Below, piece after piece: positions 37,301 through 50,833 of a stretch of DNA of 64,000 bases (position 1 is the stretch's first letter; each line of letters starts with the position of its first letter). Under the pieces are notes generated by a model. The model did no database searches, had not been told where the DNA came from, and saw only the letters and a list, made by a program, of their open reading frames with translations. This DNA comes from Puffinus mauretanicus (Eukaryota > Chordata > Aves > Procellariiformes > Procellariidae). The position numbers and the translations under genes are program-made. The stretch spans positions 372,001-436,000 of the forward strand of contig JAJKFH010002581.1 in NCBI GenBank assembly GCA_023333565.1, read 5' to 3'.

Positions 37301-39070
37301 TCTTCTTATCCCAATTGCATGTTCTTCATTGTTTGAATATATATACTCTGCCAATGCATCATCTTTTGAAAATAAATATTCTTCAGCTTTTGTAGCACTG
37401 GAAAGATAATTATAACAGGTATGTCAGGTAATTAATGTCACTTTCACAGTTAAGGTTAAGTCAGCTTAGTTACGAAGCTAACGTACTTCTTCACCTTGAA
37501 GATTATGATTCAATTCTAACATTATCCTCAAATTAAAAGTTCATATAAGTTAGCATCAGCTCAGCTCTTTCTCCTTGTAGTTCACATTGTCCTAAAGTAC
37601 TCCCTTGGGTCCTTTTGCTTGGGAAACCATTGACATTATTCTTACTTTTATTTCTCAATAAACCAGCATGGCTGGAAATAGGTTAAAAGAATAAAGAAAT
37701 CATGATGAAAGCAGGCAGTTGAAGATTTCAGGATTACATTACCAAATAAAGACCTGAGAAGAAAATATCAAACTGGTACTGAAAACATGGAGTGCTACAA
37801 TAAACATTTATGAACATTTTATGTCTGCATTCAACTAAGGGCAGCTATTTAAAACAGGTGCTTACTTGCTATGAACAACAGAAAATCCCATTTGGAAAAT
37901 CTACACTTTATAATTTACTGAAAAGTTTTAGTCTATGATTAATTAAACTATGCCCAAGGGCACTCAGGAAGACAAAAAAAAGTTAAAAAGACGTCTGTTA
38001 AGAGTCCTTACAGAAGGACTACACTAGGTGTCTGGTTTCATCTAAATATTTAAAAGACGAAAAATGTTTAAAACCAAATTTCTAAGTACTGTCATTAGTC
38101 CAGACCTCAGGTCTTCAGGTGCCAGGTTCAGAAGGATGACTTGTTTCTGATGCCAGTAAAGGATCAGGATCCTAGAAAATAGCCATTCCACGTTTTCAAA
38201 AGATGTAAAGATTTTACGTCTGTCTGCTGCGAAAGTTGCACACGTGGGCCACTGAACATAATCACTAAACATGGGTAATCCCTGATAATGGGAAGACTAG
38301 AAATAGCAGTGGGACTGTATCAGCTGAAGGTTTATGCTAAAGAATTGTAATCACCAGAAGACTTCATATAGGTAATGATAGGCTTTTGAACCCAGTCTAA
38401 CTTTATCATAATCAGGGGCTGAAACAGGTTACATTTTACTCATCATGTAATTATATTTTGTACAAGACACAACTGAGTGAGAAATCAGCCACCTGTTAAC
38501 TGTGTCATCTTGTATAGCAGGGAGCAGGAACCTCACCCTTCTGCGGCTTGGAAATGCTGCGCTGAGGAAGCTGATCCTGCCGGTACTTTGCAGAAATGCG
38601 CACACTGGTGCACTGCAGAAATCAAAGTGCCCCTTGAGATGGGTTATAACTTCTGGGATTAAGGCAGAGTGTTGTACATTTTGTTGAGCTGTGGCACTCT
38701 TTGAGGATTTTAATGAGGAGATGGCCAATGGTTCCTGGGGCGTGAATCACACCTTCGCCTACTCTGTAAAAGGTAATTGCCATTAGGTAGTACAGAGGTA
38801 ATTGGTGGACAGTGTAAAGACACTGGCTACCTGCACTGTAATAACTGTGAGAGGTGGACAAAGCTGATTCTGGTTGGGAGAATCCAAAACCTGTCACAGG
38901 TAGAGTAATTATGTACCAGAGACATTGAGAGAGTAAGTTAGCTCAGCAGGTTACTGTCATGACTTCTAGCAAGTAAGAAGGCTTGTTACTAAAGAGTATC
39001 TAATTTCAAATGTTTACAGACAGTGATAGAATTGCTGTTTGCATTTCAGCTCATCAATGAAACTCAATCT
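34346..39070. other. Unassigned AT-rich non-coding DNA
   Basis: No gene recognised. A slightly GC-richer stretch at 38,470-38,900 carries overlapping short frames on both strands, none with a domain. A GGGAATTTGAACCTGG motif near 34,488 resembles the reverse of a tRNA B box, but no A box or body could be placed. Confidence 0.45.
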
Positions 39071-39076
39071 TATTTA

Positions 39077-39175
39077 TATGATTTAATAATTAGATGCATT
39101 TAATTATTAATGTAAATATAATACCAGGAAAATCTAAATAATTAATGATATACTTATAAATAATTTCTGTTAGTG
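39077..39175. promoter_or_regulatory. Cluster of homeodomain/POU-like motifs
   Basis: About 100 bp with dense TAAT/ATTA cores: ATAATTAG, TTTAATTATTAATG, AATAATTAATGATA, interspersed with ATGCATTT and ATGTAAAT octamer-like sequences. Such clustering is common in deeply conserved developmental enhancers but also arises in plain AT-rich DNA. No conservation data are available here, so this is a motif observation only. Confidence 0.25.
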
Positions 39176-42083
39176 AAATAGATTGGGAAAATGATTTGTT
39201 CTTAACAGCAAACTTATAAATATTTAAAAACAAGTCTCAACAATGTAGTTTACAGACACTAAGAACCCTAATGCTCCTAAGCCATTTATACAGTGTAGAA
39301 TACAGCTATTAAATTTGAAGATAAAAACAGCTAATGATTTGCCTGGCTATAAGCTTTGATTTACAGCCAGGAAGTTTGAAATTATTTTAAATCTGACTTT
39401 CCACATTGCTGAGTGTTTTATAAATAAGATGTAATTGATTTCTAAAAAATCCTTTCCTTGAATCTGAGTATTTGAACACAGATGAACTAGGCAATGCTTG
39501 AAGTCATAGCAACTGCTTTTGAGTTTTTGTTTGGTAGCTGATATGACATGCAACTGAACCTGAAGCTGGATCTTTATGTTTAGCTACGCTATGATTAATG
39601 CAATGTAAATTGGGGGGAAACATGACTTTCTGGTATATTCTAATCCCCGACCACCTGGGGTAAATGTCACCAGCATAAATTATTACAGCCTTGGGACTGC
39701 TCTGATTTACTCTTACTTGTAATGGCTATAGAGCCCATTCTGACAGCCACCATCATTCATATCCAGTGATGCATTTGGGTTTCTGACTTCATATTGACTT
39801 AAATGGAAAAATAAATTGGAACCTATGTAGGAGTAAAGAGCACAAATAGCTGTTGGAGCCTGTTGGATCTGGATCCACCAACGTGTTCTAACAACTACAA
39901 AGCAATGTGAAGCAGTCCTACTGCAGCCAACCAGTGGTCTTCTTTCTGCATCTTTAGGGTTCTGTAACTGAAATATATTATTTCAGAGAAGAAATTTATA
40001 CTTTATCAGAGAAAAGAAATCCTTTCAAGAGAATTTTCCAACAGCCTATTTATTTTAACTCCTAAATTTAGCAGGTTACTCAAAAACAGTACAGGAGACT
40101 AATATTTTCTATTCAATTCTGTACTCTTGGAATGATTTTTATGTGATGCAGTTAAAATTCTATAAAATTCTGTTGGTTTAATTTCTTTTGTTTCTATAGG
40201 TCACTTCCATAATAGATAGGATTGTTTCAAAATAATCAGGTGGTAAACCAAAATATCACACAGATTACTCTGAATTATTGATGATTATGAAAAACATGAT
40301 CATCATGTTGGTTTAACTGGTCAACTAATCAATTAGAAAAATGTTTTTATTACAATTCCCATAATTATATCCACATAGCTATCCTTGATGGTGCCTGGCA
40401 GAAACTTCACCGTAAGGAAATTTTCTGACATTCCGAATAAGTCCATTCACTTAACAGTCAAAACCATTACAGGCTACTTCCATATGTACCCAGTTGTTCA
40501 AAGAGATTTAGTCAGCATGGTTCACAAAGAGAAAAGAGTTCCAAATTATATTTCTTCAGGTTTAAATGGCAGTGATTTCTATTTACTCAGATATTATTTT
40601 GCTAGAGACAGGGTGTTAGAAATTTTAATCCCTCCATTTCTCTGCTCCTTTGCCACAGTATCATGGGACTTGACAACAGTACCCCCTTGATGCTGGCAGC
40701 TGCGGAGAGCCTGCTATTGTACCACTTTCGGGGACTGCATGCCACGCCAGTACTAACACATTTGCTCCTTGGGTGACCCTGTAAAGGCCCCTGGTATGGG
40801 AGATGCATGGACAAAGAATGTCCTGTTATACATGGTAAACATTTTTGTCCTATGGCTTCATAGAAGGGAAGAGTCTGGCTCACTCACGTTGGGAGTATAT
40901 TTCTGTGTTGTTTTTACTCTTATTTCTATGCAGTAATAATTCAGCCACATGTCACTGGATTAACACTGTGCTAGGCAGAGCAAGGAGAGGCCCAAACTTA
41001 AGTATTAGATGAGACATCAGGTATTTACTTCTTAGCAGAAAACCTAATAAATCTGGGGATAATACCAAGTTATGCTGAATTGCAATCATATTCAAGTGCA
41101 TTTAAAACAGAAAATAGTCTTAGCATTTCTTTTTAGGTTGTAAACTTTTCTGAAGTGCATAATTGTAAGATATCATGATTTGTTTGTGAGAATATATTAA
41201 ATGAATATCTGTGGCGGAGTTTTCAGTAGCTGAATTTATGTATTCTAGCCAGATGCCCTTAGTAGATGCACTAATGCCACCATTTCTTCAAGCAGCAGTG
41301 TAGAACCTACCACCTGAAATAGTTGTGCCTCAGCTGCTCTCTGTACAAAAGAAATGAAACATTTCCTATTTGATTCTTTGGGCCTCCCTTACCAGTCATA
41401 GTGGGCAGATGAGGACTGAGGCATTTATGATGAAAAATGAGGTTCATTATACTTATGGATTTTAAATGCATCTGATTTATCCAGCAATACATGCACATTA
41501 TTTTGGCACACTATTTACTCAATATATTATAATAGTTTAAAACCATTGGGCAAATGCTTATGGAGGGACTTTTTGATCTTTACGAAATGTAATCACTCTT
41601 ACAAAGATCTGAGAGTCTTTTTTTCCCTCCTTTTTTTTTTTTCCTCCTTTGATTCTCTTTTCCCTACTTGGTCAGTGACCTGGTACAAATATGAACTTCA
41701 CTGAAGCCAATATAATATATCATATTAACCCAAGTACTATGAACCAAAAAGGCAGTGAAAGACTATCAACATGTGAAAAGAAACATACAACAAAACAAAG
41801 AGGATCTTTAAACAACATCCATTGTTCCACTTTTCCCTGTCCTGAAAACATACATTAATCAGTTCCAATGTGCACATTGAAAAATCTTCATTAATTTCTC
41901 ATTTTCTTCTCCCTTCTTAAGGATTTTCAGTTCTACTTTGTTAATAAGCAGTGGAATCTTCAGAAAAATGTCTTATAACCTGCTACATTTTCCTTATACA
42001 AGGATAGACCTTTCTGGGTAGTTTAGAAGCAGTATTTTATGAGCCACCATGCTCCTGGGGAAGCACTCTATATTTATAACAAA
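39176..42083. other. Unassigned non-coding DNA
   Basis: No gene recognised. A 101-codon frame at 40.4-40.7 kb has no signature. Contains the pyrimidine tract at 41617-41664. Confidence 0.5.
41617..41664 (+). repeat. T/C-rich tract
   Basis: A mostly T/C stretch including a T13 run. Low complexity, with no adjacent 3' splice site supported by an exon. Confidence 0.75.
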
Positions 42084-42130
42084 TAGGTCCTCCTATTGAA
42101 GGAGGAGGTCCTTCTAGGTCCTCCTATTGA
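42084..42130 (+). repeat. 16-bp direct repeat pair
   Basis: TAGGTCCTCCTATTGA occurs exactly at 42084-42099 and 42115-42130, separated by a purine-rich GGAGGAGG segment that can pair with CCTCC of the repeat. A short local duplication. Confidence 0.9.
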
Positions 42131-42148
42131 TGCACAGAGATGTGCATC
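42129..42148. repeat. Perfect 8-bp hairpin next to direct repeat
   Basis: GATGCACA, loop GAGA, TGTGCATC. It begins at the last two bases of the second 16-bp direct repeat. Small stable stem; no role assigned. Confidence 0.8.
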
Positions 42149-45100
42149 AGTGCAGTAGAAGCACTTGATTTTGTTTCTATTTTCTTACAAAGCCCATCTC
42201 CTTGGCTGAGAGTCATCATCTATATGATTCCATCATCCCCAGATCTTCCTCCCACCCTACCTTGACTCCTGTTCCACCTTCTTAATTCAACAACTGTCAA
42301 AGACTCGAGGATAACATTCAAGAGTCATGCTGCATAAATACACAGATAAACAGATCTTTGCTTCTTTGAGAAACACACAAATCCCCACATATTTCAGTGG
42401 CAGGAAAGGAAAAGCTTCAGGATATATCCAGAAAACTTGGACAATAGTGATAGACAATACAAACCCTGTTGTGTTATTAACATTATCCTTACCAAAGCGA
42501 ATCTTCCTCACCATTGTATAAGTACTGCACAGGTAATGAATTTTTGTGAAATCTCTTTTGGAATGAGAAACCAACTAGCAGTGGTAACCAATGACCATTT
42601 AACTGGGGTGGCTCAAATACAATGTTTCATTGAATTTGAACATCTGGATACAGCAAAACAGTTGCTTTTAATTTTAAAACTAGATTTTTACAGTCATTGA
42701 TGTGGATCCACAACATAATGCCATGGTGTGCAGACATATAAGCACTAGCTCTGAATAAAAGATTTGGGTACCTGAAACAATATAATCACCTTAGTTCTGT
42801 GTTTTGCTTCATCTAATTAGCCTTGCCAAAAAGCAGACAGTACCCATGCAACCGTGCATCATGCTAACACAAACACTGCTTCCAGGACCAGTCTCAGTCA
42901 GTTGTTAGTATGTCAGGTACCTCCGGACAGCACAGCGTTATTCCACGTAGTTCTCATCTCAACCTCCCAACAAGTCTAAAAGGCAGCTGACAAAGCACAG
43001 GAGATGAGAGTTGCAGCCGCTACTTTAAAATGTTAGCTGAAATGTTAAGTCCTGGGTTTTGATCTTCATGGGTTTACAGGAGACAAAAATGATAGTCTGA
43101 GTATCTAACTCTTTCTCAAGAGTTCTGTGATACATCAGTCCATACTCTGACGTGTTCCAAATTTGATGTGAGTTCCTATTTCACAGCAGAAAATTCTGTG
43201 TAACCTGACATGTAGCTTTAAATCAATATATTTGCTGCAAACAAGGTTCTGCATTTGTTTTGCAGATTTTTTTTTTTTTTTGGAGTCCTAGGAAAAGCTT
43301 TGAGCTAAGCCAAAGCAAAATGCTATTATACCACACTATGAATGTTTAAAAGGGTGTTATTCTAGTAGCAACACATGGATATAACTAGTAAAATTGGCTG
43401 GCTAAACAAAATATCTGAAAAATAGCAAAACCTTCTTAGGAATGCTCTTTAAGACGTTAATAAAAGAAAAGTATCTGGCCATGTATTGTTTTGTTTGTGT
43501 ATTAAGTCTGAAATAGGAATATGAACTCTTGAATCCTGGAAATCTCTGTCTAGTTTTCAAATTTCTAATAATTCCTTACATAATCTGGGACACAATTTAC
43601 AACTGGGAATTGATCTCTTCCGATTGATCCCCATTCCAGCTGCACTGTCTGTGGTCTAGGAATGTTATTGACAACTTTTTCCTCCCCTACATATTAACAT
43701 CTTCAGGATGTAATTATGTTTTGTGAGGTTCTGAAATTCTTGAAAGCTGTAGGATTACATTTTGAGCCACACTGAATAAACGGTTACTTTGTATTAATTT
43801 TACCAACTGCTGATCAACTCTGATTACTGTATTTTAAGAGACCCAAACACAGTTCAGAAGGATGTTTTTTTAAAAATATCTTCTACTGGTGAAATTATGT
43901 ACAAATAAAAAGCTTTGAAGTTAAAAGACAGCTAATAGATATATTCCATGCTGTGTGTGCTTCTTTTACATAAATATTTAGGAATGTATTTTAGAAAAGT
44001 CTTCTAATTGCTGGGAAACCCACCAAAACTATTTTATTAGCATTGAGCCAAACAGCATGAGCAATATGATTCTCTTTACTAACTTTGTCTTGATTTTCAG
44101 TCATTTCAATACTTGAGTAATTTCTTTTTTCTCTCTCCCTCCTCTCCCCCCCCCCCCGCCCCTTCCCTGTTAAGGAGCTATTTTCTATGCATAGCTTTAC
44201 ATTTGAGATAAAAAGGTAAGGATAACACAAAAATAGTATGGCCTCTAATTCTTGTTCCTATGGTAGGTATGACCAGTCCTTTGAGTTAAATATTGCTTTT
44301 GATCTACAAGTACAGCTCTAAATGATAAGGATCAAAAGATGTTTTTTTCGCATTACAAAACAATGCAAAAGGTTTATATTTACTCTGACTTTCAGATGCA
44401 GCTGGTGCCATTGTAATATTTGAAATGAAGTACAATTACGGATATCTGCAAAGTTGTACATGTGGGTTAAGCCTTTTGCAAGACTGCTGTTAATACGACA
44501 CGAAGGGCTATTGGTCAGTGGTGATCAAAGGCATACAATACAAAGGCCATTTGGTAAGTAAGAGTTGTAAACCTTGACTTCCACTTATTTAAAGAATAAG
44601 GATTAAGGAATTAGAACAAACTTTATTTATTAAAATGTGGCAATGATAAAAAGAAGCATGAGAAGGAATCTGTTTCTATAAAATAACTCGTAAGACAGAA
44701 TCAGAAGAGCATGTAAGCATAAATTAAAGTATATGACAAAATGCTTTGTGAAACAGTCTTAGTTAATAAGGTACTTGAATATACTAAGTGGTATATTTTT
44801 CATTGTTGCCCACAGTTCTATGAGCTGGAATTCTATGAATCTCAGCTTTCTTTTCTTCCCTCAGTTTCTAGTTGAAAAATGATGGAGAAATCAAAAAAAT
44901 TTCAGAACACTAAAGCCATGTGTCATGTGGCTGCTAAAACTGAATGTGTTCTTATTTTTGGTGATGTAGGAACACAACTCATTTTATTTTGGAGTTCCTA
45001 TGACAAGATGCCTGACTATTAAAAATCAGATACTTACTGAAAACTATAATGTAGCATTTATTTATGGTATATTTATGAATTTGTAATCTAGATGTGCCTA

Positions 45101-48100
45101 TAACAAATTCATCTTTAAAAAGTCATACTTGTAAAGAGGAGCTCGTAGATGACGAAGATTAAATGGAAGATGCCTGTATTTTCTGATTCTCAGACTTCAG
45201 TCATTACTGACAGCAAAAGAGAGTCTTCAAAATTAAAAACAACTGGTTAAAGATCCCCCATAAATGCTTGTTTACAAAAAATACACATTAGCTAATTAGC
45301 TGGAGTAGATATTTGTTTTTAATTCTGGTCAAATTGCAGCTTAGTTGAAAATGTTATTTAGCTCCGAAAGGTATGAATTTAGATTATAGATAATATATTT
45401 CCTTAGAAGTTTGTTCTGCACTAAAAGCTGAATACAACTACTTTTTAATTCAACAATACATTTAAAATTGTTTAATGTTCAGTGTATAAAGGGAATAAAA
45501 AATAGGACACATCAGTTTTAGAATGACATAAACGTCATTATGACCTTCATGGATTTTCATATAGCCTAAGTAATCCCTGTAAACCAAACTAATTCAAATG
45601 CACATCTTCAATCACTTCACTGGTGTTTTGCCCTCTGCTACAGTTTTATAAATCTCTTTCTAATACAGCTGTTAAAAAAACCCCACAACAACAACAAACC
45701 ACCCACAAAAAAACAGTTGATGCTGCTAAAGCTGTAAAGCTAAAAATCAGAGAACTTGTCAAGGAGACCTGCTTAAATACTGACATTCTGGACTTTTGTT
45801 GTTTTAATTGTATTGTATCCTTGCTTTTTGTGCCACTTTAGTTAAGGTTGTGTCAGCATTTCCATTATAAAACCCTGTTCCTTGGGGTTTTATAACTTGC
45901 TGTTAAAAATTCCCTAAAGGCTACATCTTGGCATACAAGATTTCATCCTAGAAGTGGAAACTTATCTATACATCTATAGATATATAAATACGGTTTTGGA
46001 GATACATAGAGTTTTCACATGAGGGTTAAATTACACCATTTCAAAAACCAAAGGACGTTGACATACAATGCAATTTTCTACACACATGTTCTACATATAT
46101 TTACTGTGCCATGCTAATAAAAAGAGGTTTTGATATATTTATAGTGCCCAATTTTGGAGCTGGGAGAAGATATGTGTCAGAGGAAAATTAGGATTTTCAA
46201 GGTCTTAAGAAATGCTCTGTGTACAATACTAGATCTAAGCTGAAAAACGAGGAGAAGGAGAGGAGATTTCTAGCACATCTGAAAGTCAAAGATGGTTAAA
46301 AAAAAGGATTAAAAGCCCACATATACTAGCTTTAGTCTGAGTAACAATAAAGCAGGAAATGCAGTGGGACTAGATTCTGCAAGTATTATCAATCTATATG
46401 GAATGTGCCTGTGGAGTTTATTGTGCATCGCAGACCCTTTCACTATGTATTTTCAGCTACAGGTACTCCCTCTGTCTAGTTTAAAAATTAGGTCAGAAGA
46501 GTGATTTAAAAAATAACCAGCATTCGCTCAAGTGGGTGCTGCAAACCTAACCTTATGCTGCTGTTTAGACCTACAAGTGAATGTTACCAAATATACTAGT
46601 AATATACAAACACACACTAATAAACTATTTAATGAATACTTACAGCCCAACTTAATGAGCAGACATGTAAGAGCCCCATGCTTATATGATATATAGGGAA
46701 GGGAAACTCTGGCTCCAATAAAACTTCATAGCCATCTTTAAATCTCTCCTTTCTCTTGCATAATTCTAGAATATTCACATTTTACAAATGAAATTAACAT
46801 TCTTTTGTAACAAAATTGAACTGTTGGAAAAGAGATGAGACTAGCTTTCACTCTTGTCTGGGACAAAACACTAACTCCAGAGAGAGCTTGGAAATCTCTT
46901 TACCATACTTACACCATATAGAACATACCCTGTGATAAAATGTTTGCTCCCATTCTTAATATATGCCAAAATGCTGATGTAAAAAAATTGATTTTAAAAA
47001 GCATATCTGTTTGATTTGAGTGAGAGCTGGCAAGCTTGCTTTCTTGGTTCTTTTAAGTGATTCAGTTAGACCTAAATTAATTTCAAAGCTATACTTAGTC
47101 ATAGCACTCAAACTGTATGTTCAGCACTCTATGTACAGACTAAGGAAGGATTAAAATAAAAGCTCTGCTCCCCTATTCATAGCTCATGTTCTCCAGCTGT
47201 TACCTTACTCCATTCTACTGATCATGTCGCAAGTTTACTGTTAGCTATGCAGAATCCACCTTTGCATTGAAGAACAACAACAGCAACAACAATATTAATA
47301 TACTGATCTTGTGTATTTCTTTGTCTTTGTGTTCTGAAGTCAGACAAGAACTAGTACAAAATATTATTTTATCAGGGTAAAAAACTAATTAAAAGAAAAA
47401 GCCAATGATAAGAATTATAATTACTATTCACTACAGATGCAATTATAAGGAGATAACTTCCAATTACAGCAGCAGTGCTGAAGTAGAAGAAGAAGGACAA
47501 TTAGTTCTTCTCTTTGCTGCCTGAAGACTGTTATTATTTAATATCCTGTGGGGCAAGACAGCATGGGTAGCCATAAAATCTGAAACAAGTATGAAAAAGG
47601 ACAAATATACTAATTTTCTAGGAGTTTGAGAGAAGTTGTTTTTTTCCTGGTGGCTAACTGCCGATCAGCCAGCATAATTTGAAACTTACGTCCCTATTAC
47701 ACCTTTCAAATTCTTGTTCCAATTGCTATTGACCTTACCTAAGTCTTGATGTGTTAAGTACAAAACTCTATACCACTCGCCTTGTTCATAGCACTTTTAA
47801 AATATGAAAGCCAGCCTGAACCTATAACAAAAGCAAGAAAAAGGTATGTCATCTTCAACAGAGAAATAAGGAGGTGCAATGCCACTATTTTGCAGAAAGT
47901 CATGAGGGCTTTCTATAGCTTCAGAAATAAAAAGGAAGATAAGCTTGCTATTGTTAGAGGTAACTAAGGGTATTTTAGCATTAAGTAAAAATTTTGTAAG
48001 AGTAATATATTCCTAGGAAAGATATCACATATAGACTGCAATTTTTGATAAATGCTAAATTTACACTTTAAATGTCAATTTTTGAGCGGCATATTCCAGG

Positions 48101-48716
48101 CAACATGCAGCCTTTGGGGATCAATGAAATGGCCAAGCAATAGACAGCTCTCTTTCCTTAGCTACAGAATGTATAACGGAGATGCTATTTGTAGATGGTG
48201 AACACTGAATTTTTATCACATTTCAATATACTCACTCGTGGTGAATAGCAACCCTGATCTGGAAATGGATGCCATCATCTTTCCCTAAAGGATGTACATA
48301 CCTGCCTCGTAGTGCGTATGTTAGTGAAGGTAACAGATGGTAGACTCTGGAGGATTACAGCTGTCTTAGAACAAAACCATATCCGTGTGTGGACATAACT
48401 GACTGAAGTGTTTTTAGTGCCATCTGCCAATGGAGAGGAGGAACTGACTGGTCTACCCCCACTGACCTTTTATGTCCCTTTTCAACTGTTAGAGAGAGCT
48501 TCCTTGCTCTCTAGCTTTTTTCTATACCACTACTACATGAATACAGTTCTCTGCCATAGCCCCACTGCATGTAATCCTAATCCTGCATCTGGAAGTTTAT
48601 GTTCAGAACTGATGTTTTCAAAACACATTCTTCAACTTTGCCATGCCGATACATGCGTGCATATACGAAATATGAATGGACTGTTATGGTGTTCATAGTC
48701 AATACATGTGGTTAAA
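42149..48716. other. Unassigned AT-rich non-coding DNA
   Basis: 6.5 kb without a recognisable gene or RNA. A possible but unproven MIR-like stretch lies near 42,945-43,000. Includes the polypyrimidine/C12 tract at 44121-44169 and a CAA-rich patch near 47,271-47,292. Confidence 0.5.
44121..44169 (+). repeat. Polypyrimidine tract with C12 run
   Basis: A T-rich part, then CTCTCTCC, then C12 at 44146-44157 and further C/T, with a single G break at 44158. The complementary strand is purine-rich with a G12 run. Candidate for triplex, i-motif or G-rich secondary structure and for polymerase slippage. Confidence 0.85.
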
Positions 48717-48897
48717 CATTGGCACGGGCTGCCCAGGGAAGTGGTTGAGTCACCATCCCTGGAGGTATTTAAAACACGTGTAGATGAGGTGCTTAGGTAC
48801 ATGGTTTGGTGGGCATGGCGGTGTTGGGTTGACGGTTGGACTCGATGATCTTAGAGGTCTTTTCCAACCTTAATGATTCTATGATTCTATGATTCTA
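48717..48897 (+). mobile_element. CR1 LINE, 3' end (5'-truncated)
   Basis: About 180 bp. It starts within the GGGCTGCCCAGGGAAGTGG block, then the region encoding the [16 protein letters not shown] C-terminus, the 3' UTR with GTTGGACTCGATGATCTTAG, and three ATTCTATG-type repeats at the end. Similar to the copy at 7.7 kb, with a few private substitutions. No poly(A) and no target duplication, as normal for CR1. Confidence 0.95.
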
Positions 48898-50609
48898 CAT
48901 AGGTTCAGTAGGGAGGCTCAGGATAGAGTTAGCATGAGAGATGCTACACAAACTAATATATTGTACTGCTCAGTATTGACATATGCTTAAGTATCACAAA
49001 AGGATAGCTAAACATTGATCAGTGAGGGTGCCTGGCAATGTCATTATAGTTTGTATTTCACGCTTGCATTTGCTTACTAAATAGGCATTCCAACAACATG
49101 GATCTGTAAAGACAATACTTAGAGAAGAGTTACATTTTTATGTAAAGGAAAAACAAGAAAGAATCTGGATATTTATGAATAGGAAAAAGACCCATGCAAA
49201 TACATTTTGAGGACATGTGGTGAATTTGCAGAGAAATTTGAGTATTGTAAGGATGGTTGCCTCCATAAACATAACTATTCATGTAAATAGAAGGAACTGC
49301 TCCAGTAAAGTAGACCTCAGAATGTACTTAGATTTCTTTTTTTTACAGCACTCTCACTATCTACCTTTAAAAGCTGTCTATATTAGATAAGATTCCACTT
49401 ACATGTTCAGGACCATATATGCTAAAGCTAGTAAAGGAAAAGCGTATGCTCCCTGGGCGCAAAGGCACAATGTAGGCAGAAAGAATATGAAACATCAACA
49501 GTTGTCTGCAGCATACCTAAAGAATCACCAGAATTGCTATATTTATTTTGTGGAGAGCCCTGGAGATATTACTACGGGTTTTTTAGCACAACCCACACAA
49601 TAGGGAGATGATATGCAAAATTACTGTTCCATTGTCTTCCTTTGACCGTGACCTAAATCAATGAGAATATATACCACCTTGATGAAGCTGTTATATATAC
49701 TGCCATGCACTGGGGACACTGGGATGGATCATGCTCCTTTGAACTTGAATGCCACCAATTCACCTAGCAGAGCACTGTGGTTTTGCACTAATCCCAATAC
49801 AGCATTATTCTAACACAATCGAACCATAAATTAAATGAACTACATGATGTACATACAACAGCTGTGCCTGTCTAGACATTACTTTACCTGATTGAAAGTG
49901 AGCTCTGGGATCAAATTCCACAAATGGCTGAATCTTTACATCTCACCATGTGTTAAGTGTGTCCAGATGGCAGGTGATACACTAGCGCTAACAATCTACT
50001 TTCCCTTCCCTGAAGTGTCTTTATAGCACATCGCTGATGTTATTGTAAAGTTAGAGGAGATTTAATATGCAAAATATTTTAAAATAATCCTTGTGACAAA
50101 AACGATATGGAGTGCATTCATGTGCTTTACATACATACATACGCAGTGTATTTTGTAGTGCTGCCAAGATAGTCATTGTCCATTTACAGAAAAAAATCAG
50201 AGATAAACAGATGTATAGTAGCAACACACTGATTTGACCGCTTTGTGTGGGCACTTACACTCACTCAAAGCCATTCTTTTACCAGCCTGCAGAAACAGAA
50301 CCAGTCTTTTCAGATAGATTTTGAGATGCTCTCCTCAGAAAAGTGGTGTACATTAAAAATGATTTGTCACAAACCTCAAAGTTTGTTCATCCTTCAGCAT
50401 AAATATCTGTTCAACATGAAGGCAAGTAAAAATTATTGCCCCCACTGCATTTCCACTGGGTAGCTCAGGTACCACAGGTCAGTTGTTAAGGACCCTGTGA
50501 TGGCTATTAAATCATCAGCCCAAATATATTTAGAACAGGTGTTTCTATAACTGTGAAAGACTGGGAAAATCTGTACAGTTCAGTGGCCTTTAAACTCACA
50601 CTTCCGCAT
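48898..50609. other. Unassigned non-coding DNA
   Basis: No gene or repeat family recognised. A short ACAT/CATA tract at 50129-50142. Confidence 0.5.
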
Positions 50610-50720
50610 GATGTGATGTAGTGGTCTAATGGTAACATGCTGGGCTGCAGTATCAAAGATTACAGGGTCAAGATCTCCTCGGGGTTCTTTTCTTACTCTG
50701 TCTCTTCACCCACATGCATT
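50610..50720 (+). repeat. MIR-like tRNA-derived SINE, 5' part
   Basis: TGGTCTAATGG (50622-50632) fits the RNA polymerase III A-box pattern TRGYNNARNGG exactly. A degraded B-box-like GGGTCAAGATC follows about 43 bp downstream, the usual spacing. The text between (ATGCTGGGCTGCAGTATCAAAG) and after resembles the MIR head region in order. Not a functional tRNA: the acceptor and T stems do not pair and the B box is broken. It could alternatively be an eroded tRNA pseudogene. Confidence 0.42.
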
Positions 50721-50759
50721 TGCTCATTTCAGCTTTTGCAAAAGAAGTGTGTTTAGGAG

Positions 50760-50833
50760 AACAAGATAGCGGTTTTTACCAAAGCTAATCTAGGTGCTTA
50801 AGGTTAGTACTACTAAAACAAAACAACAAAATA
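50760..50833 (+). repeat. Second inverted duplication, left arm
   Basis: 74 bp that are the reverse complement of 52152-52226 at close to 90% identity by eye. Perfect blocks include AGCTAATCTAGGTGCTTA and CTACTAAAACAAAACAAC. A weaker match seems to continue inward to about 50,866 (AAAATATTT ... GTAGTT), allowing a small insertion. Confidence 0.85.

Noticed and set aside
38429..38897. Overlapping 61-99-codon frames on both strands in a slightly GC-richer patch
   Set aside because: Several frames are open at once, none has motifs, and no splice or promoter evidence decides between them.
42945..43000. MIR/L2-like CTCATCTCAACCTCCCAACA stretch
   Set aside because: Similarity is confined to one short block without the flanking parts of the element.
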